Source: Hydractinia symbiolongicarpus (lineage: Eukaryota > Cnidaria > Hydrozoa > Anthoathecata > Hydractiniidae). Taken from it: a stretch of 64,000 nucleotides of DNA. The stretch lies in NCBI RefSeq assembly GCF_029227915.1, contig NC_079879.1, positions 28,960,501 through 29,024,500 on the forward strand, written 5' to 3'. The notes beneath the pieces are model-generated. The model ran no database searches and had not been told where the DNA came from. It saw nothing but the letters and a program-made list of their open reading frames with translations. Position 1 is the first letter of the stretch; each line of letters opens with the position of its first letter. Below are positions 37,913 to 51,795 of the stretch, in pieces. Position numbers and translations under genes: made by a program.

Positions 37913-40537
37913 CGGGAAATGAGTTTACTACCTGGGTACTTTCTTTGTATACATTTGACTATGCGGGCCGAGTTCAGGATTTACGGGAAAACGCGGGTTT
38001 TCATTTGCCGGCGATTAAACCACTTTCATTAAGCGTCTCATCAAAAATGAAAACATTTCTGAAAACTACAAGTCTCGTGCGTTTTAGTGGTGAAAAAATA
38101 ATTTAAAAATTCGTTCGGGAAATGCGTTTACTCACTGGGTACTTTCCTTGTATACTTTTAACTATACGGGCCGAGCCGGGATTCACGAGAAATCGCGGGT
38201 TTTCGTTTGCCGCCGATTTAACATCTTTTATTCAGCGTCTCATCAAAAATGAAAACATTTTTAAAAACTACAAGTCTCATGGGTTTTAGTGGTGAAATAA
38301 TAATTTAAAAAATCGTTTGGGAAATGCGTTTACTCCCTGGGTACTTTCTTTGTATACTTTTGAGTATACGGGCCGAGTCCGGGATTTACGGGAAATCGCA
38401 GGTTTTCGTTTGCCGGCGATTAAACTTCTTCTATTCAGCGTCTCATCAAAAATGAAAACATTTTTGAAAACTACCAGTCTCATGCGTTTTAGTGATGAAA
38501 TAATAATTTAAAAAATCGTTTGGGAAATGCGTTTACACCCTGGGTACTTTCTTTGTATACTTTTGACTATACGGACCGAGTCCGGGATTGACGGGAAATC
38601 GCAGGTTTTCGTTTGCCGGCGATTAAACTTCTTATATTCAGCGTCTCATCAAAAATGAAAACATATCTGAAAACTACAAGTCTCAGGCGTTTTAGTGGTG
38701 AAAAAATAATTTAAAAATTCGTTCGGGAAATGAGTTTACACACTGGGTACTTTCCTTGTATACTTTTAACTATACGGGCCGAGTCCGGGATTTACGGGAA
38801 ATCGCAGGTTTTCGTTTGCCGGCGATTAAACTTCTTTTATTCAGCGTCTCATCAAAAATGAAAACATTTTCAAAAACTACAAGTCTCATGGGCTTTAGTG
38901 GTGAAATAATAATTTAAAAAATCGTTTGGGAAATGAGTTTACTCCCTGGGTACTTTCTTTGTATAATTTTGACTATACGGGCCGAGTCTGGGATTTACGG
39001 GAAGTCGCGGGTTTTTGTTTGCCGGCGATTAAACTTCTTTTATTCAGCGTCTCATCAAAAATGAAAACATTTTTAAAAACTACAAGTCTCATGGGCTTTA
39101 GTGGTGAAATAATAATTTAAAAAATCGTTCGGGAAATGGGTTTACTCCCTGGGTACTTTCTTTGTATACTTTTTACTATACGGGCCGAGTCCAGGATTTA
39201 CGGGAAATAGCAGGTTTTCGTTTGCCGGCGATTAAACTTCCTTTATTCAGCGTCTCATCAAAAATAAAAACATTTTTGAAAACTACAAGTCTCATGCGTT
39301 TTAGTGGTGAAAAAATAATTTAAAAAATCGTTCGGGAAATGAGTTTACTCCCTGGGTACTTTCTTTGTATACATTCGACTATACGGGCCAAGCCCGGGAT
39401 TTACGGGGAGTTGCGGGTTTTCGTTTGCCGGCGATTAAACCACTTTCATTAAGCGTCTCATCAAAAATGAAAACATTTCTGAAAAATACAATCTCATGCG
39501 TTTTAGTGGTGAAAAAATAATTTAAAAATTCGTTCGGGAAATGAGTTTACTCACTGGGTACTTTCCCTGTATACTTTTAACTATACGGGCCGAGTCCGGG
39601 ATTTACGGGAAATCGCGGGTTTTCGTTTGCCGGCGATTAAACTTCTTTTATTCAGCGTCTCATCAAAAATGAAAACATTTTTGAAAACTACAAGTCTCAT
39701 GCGTTTTAGTGGTGAAAAAATAATTTAAAAAATCGTTCGGGAAATGCGTTTACACCCTGGGTACTTTCTTTGTATACTTTTGACTATGCGGGTCGAGTCC
39801 GGGATTTACGGGAAATCGCAGGTTTTCGTTTGCCGGCGATTAAACTTCTTTTATTCAGCGTCTCATCAAAAATGAAAACAATTTCAAAAACTACAAGTCT
39901 CATGCGTTTTAGTGGTGAAAAAATAGTTTAAAAATTCGTTCGGAAAATGAGTTTACTCACTGGGTACTTTCTTTGTATACTTTTAACTATACGGGCCGAG
40001 TCCGGTATTTCGGGAAATCGCAGGTTTTCGTTTGCCGGCGATTAAACTTCTTTTATTCAGCGTCTCATCAAAAATGAAAGCATTTTTAAAAACTACAAGT
40101 CTCATGGGCTTTAGTGGTGAAATAATAATTTAAAAAATCGTTTGAGAAATGAGTTTACTCCCTGGGTACTTTCTTTGTATACTTTTGACTGTACGGGCCG
40201 AGTCCGGGATTTACGGGAAATCGCAGGTTTTCGTTTGCCGGCGATTAAACTTCTTTTATTCAGCGTCTCATCAAAAATGAAAACATTTTTGAAAACTACA
40301 AGTCTCATGTGTTTTAGTGGTGAAAAAATAATTTAAAAAATCGTTCGGGAAATGAGTTTACACCCTGGGTACTTTCTTTGTATACTTTTGACTATAAGGG
40401 CCGAGTCCGGGATTTACGGGAAATCGCAGGTTTTCGTTTGCCGGCGATTAAACTTCTTTTATTCAGCGTCTCATCAAAAATGAAAACATTTTTAAAAACT
40501 AGAAGTCTCATGCGTATTAGTGGTGAAAAAATAATTT

Positions 40538-41349
40538 AAAAATTCGTTTGGAAAATAAGTTTACTCACTGGGTACTTTCCTTGTTTACTTTTGACTATAC
40601 GGGCCGAGTCCGGGATTTACGGGAAATCGCGGGTTTTCGTTTGCCGGCGATTAAACATCTTTTATTCAGCGTCTCATCAAAAATGAACACATTTTTAAAA
40701 ACTACAAGTCTCATGGGTTTAGTGGTGAAATAATAATTTAAAAAATCGTTCGGGAAAAGAGTTTACTCCCTGGGTACTTTCTTTGTATACTTTTGACTAT
40801 GCGGGCCGAGTCCGGGATTTACGGGAATCGCGGGTTTTCGTTTGCCGGCGATTAAACCACTTTCATTAGGCGGCTCATCAAAAATGAAAACATTTTTGAA
40901 AACTACAAGTCTCATGCGTTTTAGTGGTGAAAAAATAATTTAAAAATTCGTTCGGGAAATGATTTTACTCACTGGGTACTTTCCTTGTATACTTTTAACT
41001 ATACGGGCCGAGTCCGGGATTTACGGGAAATCGCGGGTTTTCGTTTGCCGGCGATTAAACATCTTTTATTCAGCGTCTCATCAAAAATGAAAACATTTTA
41101 AAAAACTACAAGTCTCATGGGCTTTAGTGGTGAAATAATAATTTAAAAAATTGTTTGGGAAATGAGTTTACTCCCTGGGTACTTTCCTTGTATACTTTTG
41201 ACTATACGGGCCGAGTCCGGGATTTACGGGAAATCGCAGGTTTTCGTTTGCCGGCGATTAAACTTCTTTTATTCAGCGTCTCATCAAAAATGAAAACCTT
41301 TTTAAAAACTACAATTCTCATGCGTTTCAGTGGTGAAAAAATAATTTAT
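40538..41349 (+). repeat. Cassette Z-A-B-C, diverged copy at 40.5 kb
   Basis: Z begins with tttggaaaataag and keeps tttactttt and gaacacat. A keeps aaaagag and ttaggcggc. B and C follow. A partial copy without Z lies at about 34.27-34.87 kb. Confidence 0.75.
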
Positions 41350-43789
41350 AAATTCGTTCGGGAAATGCGTTTACTCACTGGGTACTTTCCTTGTATACTT
41401 TTGACGATACGGGCCGAGTCCGGGATTTACGGGAAATCGCAGGTTTTCGTTTGCCGGCGATTAAACTTCTTATATTCAGTGTCTCATCAAAAATGAAAAC
41501 ATATCTGAAAACTACAAGTCTCATGTGTTTTAGTGGTGAAAAAGTAATATAAAAAATCGTTCGGGAAATGAGTTTACTCACTGGGTACTTTCCTTGTATA
41601 CTTTTAACTATACGGGCCGAGTCCGGGATTTACGGGAAATGCAGGTTTTCGTTTGCCGGCGATTAAACTTCTTTTATTCAGCGTCTCATCAAAAATGAAA
41701 ACATTTTTAAAAACTACAAGTCTCATGGGCTTTAGTGGTGAAATAATAATTAAAAAAATTGTTTGGGAAATGAGTTTACTCCCTGGGTACCTTCTTTGTA
41801 TACTTTTGACTATACGGGCCGAGTCCGGGATTTACGGGAAATCGCAGGTTTTCGTTTGCCGGCGATTAAACTTCTTTTATTCAGCGTCTCATCAAAAATG
41901 AAAACATTTTTAAAAACTACAAGTCTCATGCGTTTTAGTGGTGAAAAAATAATTTAAAAATTCGTTCGGGAAATAAGTTTACTCACTGGGTACTTTCCTT
42001 GTATACTTTTGACTATACGGGCCGAGTCCGGGATTTACGGGAAATCGCAGGTTTTCGTTTGCCGGCGATTAAACTTCTTTTATTCAGCGTCTCATCAAAA
42101 ATGAAAACATTTTTAAAAACTACAAGTCTCATGCGTTTTAGTGGTGAAAAAATAATTTAAAAATTCGTTCGGGAAATAAGTTTACTCACTGGGTACTTTC
42201 CTTGTATACTTGTGACTATACGGGTCGAGTCCGGGATTTACGGGAAATCGAAGGTTTTCGTTTGCCGGCGATTAAACTTCTTATATTTACCGTCTCATCA
42301 AAAATGAAAACATATCTGAAAACTACAAGTCTCATGCGTTTTAGTGGTGAAAAAGTAATATAAAAAATCGTTCGGGAAATGAGTTTACTCACTGGGTACT
42401 TTCCTTGTATATTTTTAACTATACGGGCCGAGTCCGGGATTTACGGGAAATCGCAGGTTTTCGTTTGCCGGCGATTAAACTTCTTTTATTCAGCGTCTCA
42501 TCAAAAATGAAAACATTTTTAAAAACTACAAGTCTCATGGGCTTTAGTGGTAAAATAATAATTTAAAAAATCGTTTGGGAAATGAGTTTACTCCCTGGGT
42601 ATTTCTTTGTATATTTTTGACTATACGGGCCGAGTCCGGGATTTACGGGAAATCGCAGGTTTTCGTTTGCCGGCGATTAAACTTCTTTTATTCAGCGTCT
42701 CATCAAAAATGAAAACATTTTTGAAAACTACAAGTCTCATGCGTTTTAGTGGTGAAAAAATAATTTAAAAATTCGTTCGGGAAATAAGTTTACTCACTGG
42801 GTAATTTCCTTGTATACTTATGACTATACGGGCCGAGTCCGGGATTTACGGGAAATCGCAGGTTTTCGTTTGCCGGCGATTAAACTTCTTATATTCAGCG
42901 TCTCATCAAAAATGAAAACATATCTGAAAACTATAAGTCTCATGCGTTTTAGTGGTGAAAAGGTAATATAAAAAATCGTTCGGGAAATGAGTTTACTCAC
43001 TGGGTACTTTCCTTGTATACTTTTAACTATACGGGCCGAGTCCGAGATTTACGGGAAATCGCAGGTTTTCGTTTGCCGGCGATTAAACTTCTTTTATTCA
43101 GCGTCTCATCAAAAATGAAAGCATTTTTAAAAACTACAAGTCTCATGGGCTTTAGTGGTGAAATAATAATTTAAAAAATCGTTTGGGAAATGAGTTTACT
43201 CCCTGGGTATTTCTTTGTATATTTTTGACTATACGGGCCGAATCCGGGATTTACGGGAAATCGCAGGTTTTCGTTTGCCGGCGATTAAACTCCTTTATTC
43301 AGCGTCTCATCAAAAATGAAAACATTTTTAAAAACTACAAGTCTCATGCGTTTTAGTGGTGAAAAAATAATTTAAAAAATCGTTCGGGAAATGAGTTTAC
43401 ACCCTGGGTACTTTCTTTGTATACTTTTGACTATAAGGGCCGAGTCCGGGATTTACGGGAAATCGCAGGTTTTCGTTTGCCGGCGATTAAACTTCTTTTA
43501 TTCAGCGTCTCATCAAAAATGAAAACATTTTTGAAAACTACAAGTCTCATGCCTTTTAGTGGTGAAAAAATAATTTAAAAATTCGTTCGGGAAGTAAGTT
43601 TACTCACTGGGTACTTTCCTTGTATACTTTTGACTATACGGGCCGAGTCCGGGTTTTACGGGAAATCGCAGGTTTTCGTTTGCCGGCGATTAAACTTCTT
43701 TTATTCAGCGTCTCATCAAAAATGAAAGCATTTTTAAAAACTACAAGTCTCATGCGTTTTAGTGGTGAAAAAATAATTTAAAAAATCGT

Positions 43790-45200
43790 TCGGGAAATGA
43801 GTTTACACCCTGGGTACTTTCGTTGCATACTTTTGACTATACGGGCCGAGTCCGGGATTTACGGGAAATCGCGGGTTTTCGTTTGCCGGCGATTAAACAT
43901 CTTTTATTCAGCGTCTCATCCAAAATGAAAACATTTTTAAAAACTACAAGTCTCATGGGCTTTAGTGGTGAAATAATAATTTAAAAAATCGTTCGGGAAA
44001 TGAGTTTACTCCCTGGGTACTTTCTTTGTATACTTTTGACTATACGGGCCGAGTCCAGGATTTACGGGAAATCGCAGGTTTTCGTTTGCCGGCAATTAAA
44101 CTTCTTTTATTCAGCGTCTCATCAAAAATGAAAACATTTTTGAAAACTGCAAATCTCATGCGTTTTAGTGGTGAAAAAATAATTTAAAAAATCGTTCGGG
44201 AAATGAGTTTACTCCCTGGGTACTTTCTTTGTATACTTTTGACTATGCAGGCCGAGTCCGGGATTTACGGGAAATCGCGGGTTTTCGATTGCCGGCGATT
44301 AAACCACTTTCATTAAGCGTCTCATCAAAAATGAAAAACATTTCTGAAAACTACAAGTCTCATGCGTTTTAGTGGTGAAAAAATAATTTAAAAATTCGTT
44401 CGGGAAATGAGTTTACTCACTGGGTACTTTCTTTGTATACTTTTAACTATACGGGCCGAGTCCGGGATTTACGGGAAATCGCAGGTTTTCGTTTGCCGGC
44501 GATTAAACTTCTTTTATTCAGCGTCTCATCAAAAATGAAAGCATTTTTAACAACTACAAGTCTCATGCGTTTTAGTGGTGAAAAAATAATTTAAAAAATC
44601 GTTCGGGAAATGAGTTTACACCCTGGGTACTTTCGTTGCATACTTTTGACTATACGGGCCGAGTCCGGGATTTACGGGAAATCGCGGGTTTTTGTTTGCC
44701 GGCGATTAAACATCTTTTATTCAGCGTCTCATCCAAAATGAAAACATTTTTAAAAACTACAAGTCTCATGGGCTTTAGTGGTGAAATAATAATTTAAAAA
44801 ATCGTTCGGGAAATGAGTTTACTCCCTGGGTACTTTCTTTGTATACTTTTGACTATACGGGCCGAGTCCAGGATTTACGGGAAATCGCAGGTTTTCGTTT
44901 GCCGGCAATTAAACTTCTTTTATTCAGCGTCTCATCAAAAATGAAAACATTTTTGAAAACTGCAAATCTCATGCGTTTTAGTGGTGAAAAAATAATTTAA
45001 AAAATCGTTCGGGAAATGAGTTTACTCCCTGGGTACTTTCTTTGTATAATTTTGACTGTGCAGGCCGACTCCGGGATTTACGGGAAATCGCGGGTTTTCG
45101 ATTGCCGGCGATTAAACCACTTTCATTAAGCGTCTCATCAGAAATGAAAACATTTCTGAAAACTACAAGTCTCATGCGTTTTAGTGGTGAAAAAATAATT
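43790..45200 (+). repeat. 813-bp tetramer, tandem pair
   Basis: Variants tttcgttgcatac, catccaaaatg, gccggcaatt with actgcaaatc, and tatgcagg (second copy gtgcagg) occur in the same order in 43.79-44.39 and 44.60-45.20 kb, offset 813 bp. Copy 1 has one extra A in gaaaaacatt and copy 2 has tcagaaatg. Confidence 0.82.
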
Positions 45201-48200
45201 TAAAAATTCGTTCGGGAAATGAGTTTACTCACTGGGTACTTTCCTTGTATACTTTTAACTATACGGGCCGAGTCCGGGATTTACGGGAAATCGCGGGTTT
45301 TCGTTTGCCGGCGATTAAACATCTTTTATTCAGCGTCTCATCAAAAATGAAAACATTTTTAAAAACTACAAGTCTCATGGGCTTTAGTGGTGAAATAATA
45401 ATTTAAAAAATCGTTTGGGAAATGAGTTTACTCCCTGGGTACTTTTCTTTGTATACTTTTGAGTATAAGGGCCGAGTCCGGGATTTACGGGAAATCGCAG
45501 GTTTACGTTTGCCGGCGATTAAACTTCTTATATTCAGCGTCTCATCAAAAATGAAAACATATCTGAAAACTACAAGTCTCATGCGTTTTGGTGGTGAAAA
45601 AGTAATATAAAAAATCGTTCGGGAAATGAGTTTACTCACTGGGTACTTTCCTTGTATACTTTTAACTATACGGGCCGACTCCGGGATTTACGGGAAATCG
45701 CAGGTTTTCGTTTGCCGGCGATTAAACTTCTTTTATTCAGAGTCTCATCAAAAATGAAAACATTTTGGAAAACTACAAGTCTCATGCGTTTTAGTGGTGA
45801 AAAAATAATTAAAAAATCGTTCGGGAAATGGGTTTACACCTTGGGTACTTTCTTTGTATACTTTTGACTATAGGGGCCGAGTCCGGGATTTACGGGAAAT
45901 CGCAGGTTTTCGTTTGCCGGCGATTAAACATCTTTCATTCAGCGTCTCATCAAAAATGAAAACACTTTTAAAAACTAAAAGTCTCATTTGTTTTATTGGT
46001 GAAAAAATAATTTAAAAATTCGTTCGGGAAATGAGTTTACTCACTGGGTACTTTCCTTGTATACTTTTGACTATACGGGCCGAGTCCGGGATTTACGGGA
46101 AGTCGCAGGTTTTCGTTTGCCGGCGATTAAACTTCTTATATTCAGCGTCTCATCAAAAATGAAAACACTTTTAAAAACTAAAAGTCTCATGCGTTTTAGT
46201 GGTGAAAAAATAATTTAAAAATTCGTTCGGGAAATAAGTTTACTCACTGGGTACTTTCCTTGTATACTTTTGACTATACGGGCCGAGTCCGGGATTTACG
46301 GGAAGTCGCAGGTTTTCGTTTGCCGGCGATTAAACTTCTTTTATTCAGCGTCTCATCAAAAATGAAAACATTTTTAAAAACTACAAGTCTCATGGGCTTT
46401 AGTGGTGAAATAATAATTTAAAAAATCGTTTGGGAAATGAGTTTACTCCCTGGGTATTTCTTTGTATATTTTTGACTATACGGGCCGAGTCCGGGATTTA
46501 CGGGAAATCGCAGGTTTTCGTTTGCCGGCGATTAAACTCCTTTATTCAGCGTCTCATCAAAAATGAAAACATTTTTAAAAACTACAAGTCTCATGCGTTT
46601 TAGTGGTGAAAAAATAATTTAAAAAATCGTTCGGGAAATGAGTTTACACCCTGGGTACTTTCTTTGTATACTTTTGACTATAAGGGCCGAGTCCGGAATT
46701 TACGGGAAATCGCAGGTTTTCGTTTGCCGGCGATTAAACTTCTTTTATTCAGCGTCTCATCAAAAATGAAAACATTTTTGAAAACTACAAGTCTCATGCC
46801 TTTTAGTGGTGAAAAAATAATTTAAAAATTCGTTCGGGAAATAAGTTTACTCACTGGGTACTTTCCTTGTATATTTTTGACTATACGGGCCGAGTCCGGG
46901 ATTTACGGGAAATCGCAGGTTTTCGTTTGCCGGCGATTAAACTTCTTTTATTCAGCGTCTCATCAAAAATGAAAGCATTTTTGAAAACTACAAGTCTCAT
47001 GCGTTTTAGTGGTGAAAAAATAATTTAAAAAATCGTTCGGGAAATGAGTTTACACCCTGGGTACTTTCGTTGTATACTTTTGACTATACGGGCCGAGTCC
47101 GGGATTTACGGGAAATCGCGGGTTTTCGTTTGCCGGCGATTAAACATCTTTTATTCAGCGTCTCATCCAAAATGAAAACATTTTTAAAAACTACAAGTCT
47201 CATGGGCTTTAGTGGTGAAATAATAATTTAAAAAATCGTTCGGGAAATGAGTTTACTCCCTGGGTACTTTTTTTTGTATACTTTTGACTATACGGACCGA
47301 GTCCAGGATTTACGGGAAATCGCAGGTTTTTGGTTGCCGGCAATTAAACTTCTTTTATTCAGCGTCTCATCAAAAATGAAAACATTTTTGAAAACTGCAA
47401 ATCTCATGCGTTTAAGTGGTGAAAAAATAATTTAAAAAATCGTTCGGGAAATGAGTTTACTCCCTGGGTACTTTCTTTGTATACTTTTGACTATGCAGGC
47501 CGAGTCCGGGATTTACGGGAAATCGCGGGTTTTCGTTTGCCGGCGATTAAACCACTTTCATTAAGCGTCTCATCAAAAATGAAAACATTTCTGAAAACTA
47601 CAAGTCTCATGCGTTTTAGTGCTGAAAAAATAATTTAAAAATTCGTTCGGGAAATGAGTTTACTCACTGGGTACTTTCCTTGTATACTTTTAATTATACG
47701 GGCCGAGTCCGGGATTTACGGGAAATCGCGGGTTTTCGTTTGCCGGCGATTAAACATCTTTTATTCAGCGTCTCATCAAAAATGAAAACATTTTTAAAAA
47801 CTACAAGTCTCATGCGTTTTAGTGCTGAAAAAATAATATAAAAAATCGTTCGGGAAATGAGTTTACTCACTGGGTACTTTCCTTGTATACTTTTAACTAT
47901 ACGGGCCGACTCCGGGATTTACGGGAAATCGCAGTTTTTCGTTTGCCGGCGATTAAACTTCTTTTATTCAGCGTCTCATCAAAAATGAAAACATTTTTAA
48001 AAACTACAAGTCTAATGGGCTTTAGTGGTGAAATAATAATTTAAAAAATCGTTTGGGAAATGAGTTTACTCCCTGGGTACTTTCTTTGTATACTTTTAAC
48101 TATACGGGCCGAGTCCGGGATTTACGGGAAATCGCAGGTTTTCGTTTGCCGGCGATTAAACTTCTTTTATTCAGCGTCTCATCAAAAATGAAAACATTTT

Positions 48201-49056
48201 TAAAAACTACAAGTCTCATGGGCTTTAGTCGTGAAATAATAATTTAAAAAATCGTTTGGGAAATGAGTTTACTCCCTGGGTATTTCTTTGTATATTTTTG
48301 ACTATACGGGCCGAGTCCGGGATTTACGGGAAATCGCAGGTTTTCGTTTGCCGGCGATTAAACTTCTTTTATTCAGCGTCTCATCAAAAATGAAAGCATT
48401 TTTGAAAACTACAAGTCTCATGCGTTTTAGTGGTGAAAAAATAATTTAAAAAATCGTTCGGTAAATGAGTTTACACCCTGGGTACTTTCGTTGTATACTT
48501 TTGACTATACGGGCCGAGTCCGGGATTTACGGGAAATCGCGGGTTTTCGTTTGCCGGCGATTAAACATCTTTTATTCAGCGTCTCATCCAAAATGAAAAC
48601 ATTTTTAAAAACTACAAGTCTCATGGGCTTTAGTGGTGAAATAATAATTTAAAAAATCGTTCGGGAAATGAGTTTACTCCCTGGGTACTTTTTTTTGTAT
48701 ACTTTTGACTATACGGACCGAGTCCAGGATTTACGGGAAATCGCAGGTTTTCGTTTGCCGGCAATTAAACTTCTTTTATTCAGCGTCTCATCAAAAACCA
48801 AAACATTTTTGAAAACTGCAAATCTCATGCGTTTAAGTGGAGAAAAAATAATTTAAAAAATCGTTCGGGAAATGAGTTTACTCCCTGGGTATTTCTTTGT
48901 ATACTTTTGACTATACGGGCCGAGTCCGGGATTTACGGGAAATCGCGGGTTTTCGTTTGCCGGCGATTAAACATCTTTTATTCAGCGTCTCATCCAAAAT
49001 GAAAACATTTTTAAAAACTACAAGTCTCATGGGCTTTAGTGGTGAAATAATAATTT

Positions 49057-49935
49057 AAAAAATCGTTCGGGAAATGAGTTTACTCCCTGGGTACTTTTTT
49101 TTGTATACTTTTGACTATACGGACCGAGTCCAGGATTTACGGGAAATCGCAGGTTTTCGTTTGCCGGCAATTAAACTTCTTTTATTCAGCGTCTCATCAA
49201 AAATGAAAACATTTTTGAAAACTGCAAATCTCATGCGTTTAAGTGGTGAAAAAATAATTTAAAAAATCGTTCGGGAAATGAGTTTACTCCCTGGGTACTT
49301 TCTTTGTATACTTTTGACTATGCAGGCCGAGTCCGGGATTTACGGGAAATCGCGGGTTTTCGTTTGCCGGCGATTAAACCACTTTCATTAAGCGTCTCAT
49401 CAAAAATGAAAACATTTGTGAAAACTACAAGTCTCATGCGTTTTAGTGCTGAAAAAATAATTTAAAAATTCGTTCGGGAAATGAGTTTACTCACTGGGTA
49501 CTTTCCTTGTATACTTTTAATTATACGGGCCGAGTGCGGGATTTACGGGAAATCGCGGGTTTTCGTTTGCCGGCGATTAAACATCTTTTATTCAGCGTCT
49601 CATCAAAAATGAAAACATTTTTAAAAACTACAAGTCTCATGGGCTTTAGTGGTGAAATAATAATTTAAAAAATCGTTTGGGAAATGAGTTTACTCCCTGG
49701 GTACTTTTCTTTGTGTACTTTTGAGTATACGGGCCGAGTCCGGGATTTACGGGAAATCGCAGGTTTACGTTTGCCAGCGATTAAACTTCTTATATTCAGC
49801 GTCTCATCAAAAATGAAAACATATCTGAAAACTACAAGTCTCATGCGTTTTAGTGGTGAAAAAGTAATATAAAAAATCGTTCGGGAAATGAGTTTACTCA
49901 CTGGGTACTTTCCTTGTATACTTTTAACTATACGG
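49057..49935 (+). repeat. Four-monomer cassette of the 47-59 kb zone, copy 1
   Basis: In order: a monomer with a run of eight or nine Ts before gtatac and gccggcaatt/actgcaaatc; a tatgcagg monomer with ccactttcattaagc and gtgctgaaa; a monomer with ttaattatacggg and catcttttatt; and one with cttttctttgtgtacttttgag and cttatatt. It is repeated at 50277, 51796 and 54029 and, interrupted by the LINE, at 56872. Confidence 0.85.
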
Positions 49936-50276
49936 GCCGAGTCCGAGATTTACGGGAAATCGCAGGTTTTCGTTTGCCGGCGATTAAACTTCTTTTATTC
50001 AGCGTCTCATCAAAAATGAAAGCATTTTTGAAAACTACAAGTCTCATGCGTTTTAGTGGTGAAAAAATAATTTAAAAAATCGTTCGGGAAATGAGTTTAC
50101 ACCCTGGGTACTTTCGTTGTATACTTTTGACTATACGGGCCGAGTCCGGGATTTACGGGAAATCGCGGGTTTTCGTTTGCCGGCGATTAAACATCTTTTA
50201 TTCAGCGTCTCATCAAAAATGAAAACATTTTTAAAAACTACAAGTCTCATGGGCTTTAGTGGTGAAATAATAATTT

Positions 50277-51155
50277 AAAAAATCGTTCGGGAAATGAGTT
50301 TACTCCCTGGGTACTTTTTTTTGTATACTTTTGACTATACGGACCGAGTCCAGGATTTACGGGAAATCGCAGGTTTTCGTTTGCCGGCAATTAAACTTCT
50401 TTTATTCAGCGTCTCATCAAAAATGAAAACATTTTTGAAAACTGCAAATCTCATGCGTTTAAGTGGTGAAAAAATAATTTAAAAAATCGTTCGGGAAATG
50501 AGTTTACTCCCTGGGTACTTTCTTTGTATACTTTTGACTATGCAGGCCGAGTCCGGGATTTACGGGAAATCGCGTGTTTTCGTTTGCCGGCGATTAAACC
50601 ACTTTCATTAAGCGTCTCATCAAAAATGAAAACATTTCTGAAAACTACAAGTCTCATGCGTTTTAGTGCTGAAAAAATAATTTAAAAATTCGTTCGGGAA
50701 ATGAGTTTACTCACTGGGTACTTTCCTTGTATACTTTTAATTATACGGGCCGAGTCCGGGATTTACGGGAAATCGCGGGTTTTCGTTTGCCGGCGATTAA
50801 ACATCTTTTATTCAGCGTCTCATCAAAAATGAAAACATTTTTAAAAACTACAAGTCTCATGGGCTTTAGTGGTGAAATAATAATTTAAAAAATCGTTTGG
50901 GAAATGAGTTTACTCCCTGGGTACTTTTCTTTGTGTACTTTTGAGTATACGGGCCGAGTCCGGGATTTACGGGAAATCGCAGGTTTACGTTTGCCAGCGA
51001 TTAAACTTCTTATATTCAGCGTCTCATCAAAAATGAAAACATATCTGAAAACTACAAGTCTCATGCGTTTTAGTGGTGAAAAAGTAATATAAAAAATCGT
51101 TCGGGAAATGAGTTTACTCACTGGGTACTTTCCTTGTATACTTTTAACTATACGG
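50277..51155 (+). repeat. Four-monomer cassette, copy 2
   Basis: Offset 1220 bp (6 monomers plus 2) from copy 1. It diverges at its right end, where the next monomer has gggccgactccggg instead of gggccgagtccgag. Confidence 0.85.
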
Positions 51156-51502
51156 GCCGACTCCGGGATTTACGGGAAATCGCAGGTTTTCGTTTGCCGG
51201 CGATTAAACTTCTTTTATTCAGCGTCTCATCAAAAATGAAAACATTTTTAAAAACTACAAGTCTCATGGGCTTTAGTGGTGAAATAATAATTTAAAAAAT
51301 CGTTTGGGAAATGAGTTTACTCCCTGGGTACTTTCTTTGTATACTTTTGACTATACGGGTCGAGTCCGGGATTTACGGGAAATCGCAGGTTTTCGTTTGC
51401 CGGCGATTAAACTTCTTTTATTCAGCGTCTCATCAAAAATGAAAACATTTTGGAAAACTACAAGTCTCATGCGTTTTAGTGGTGAAAAAATAATTAAAAA
51501 AT

Positions 51503-51599
51503 CGTTCGGGAAATGGGTTTACACCCTGGGTACTTTCTTTGCATTTTTGAAAACTACAAGTCTCATGCGTTTTAGTGGTGAAAAAATAATTTAAAAAAT
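51503..51599 (+). repeat. Truncated monomer, 97 bp (106 bp missing)
   Basis: The sequence passes from tactttctttg directly to catttttgaaaac at about 51541. It skips the GC-rich core, hairpin and cagcgtctcatc segment. A short shared t-rich stretch at the join is consistent with slippage or microhomology-mediated deletion. Confidence 0.87.
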
Positions 51600-51795
51600 C
51601 GTTCAAGAAATGAGTTTACACCCTGGGTACTTTCGTTGTATACTTTTGACTATACGGGCCGAGTCCGGGATTTACGGGAAATCGCGGGTTTTCGTTTGCC
51701 GGCGATTAAACATCTTTTATTCAGCGTCTCATCCAAAATGAAAACATTTTTAAAAACTACAAGTCTCATGGGCTTTAGTGGTGAAATAATAATTT

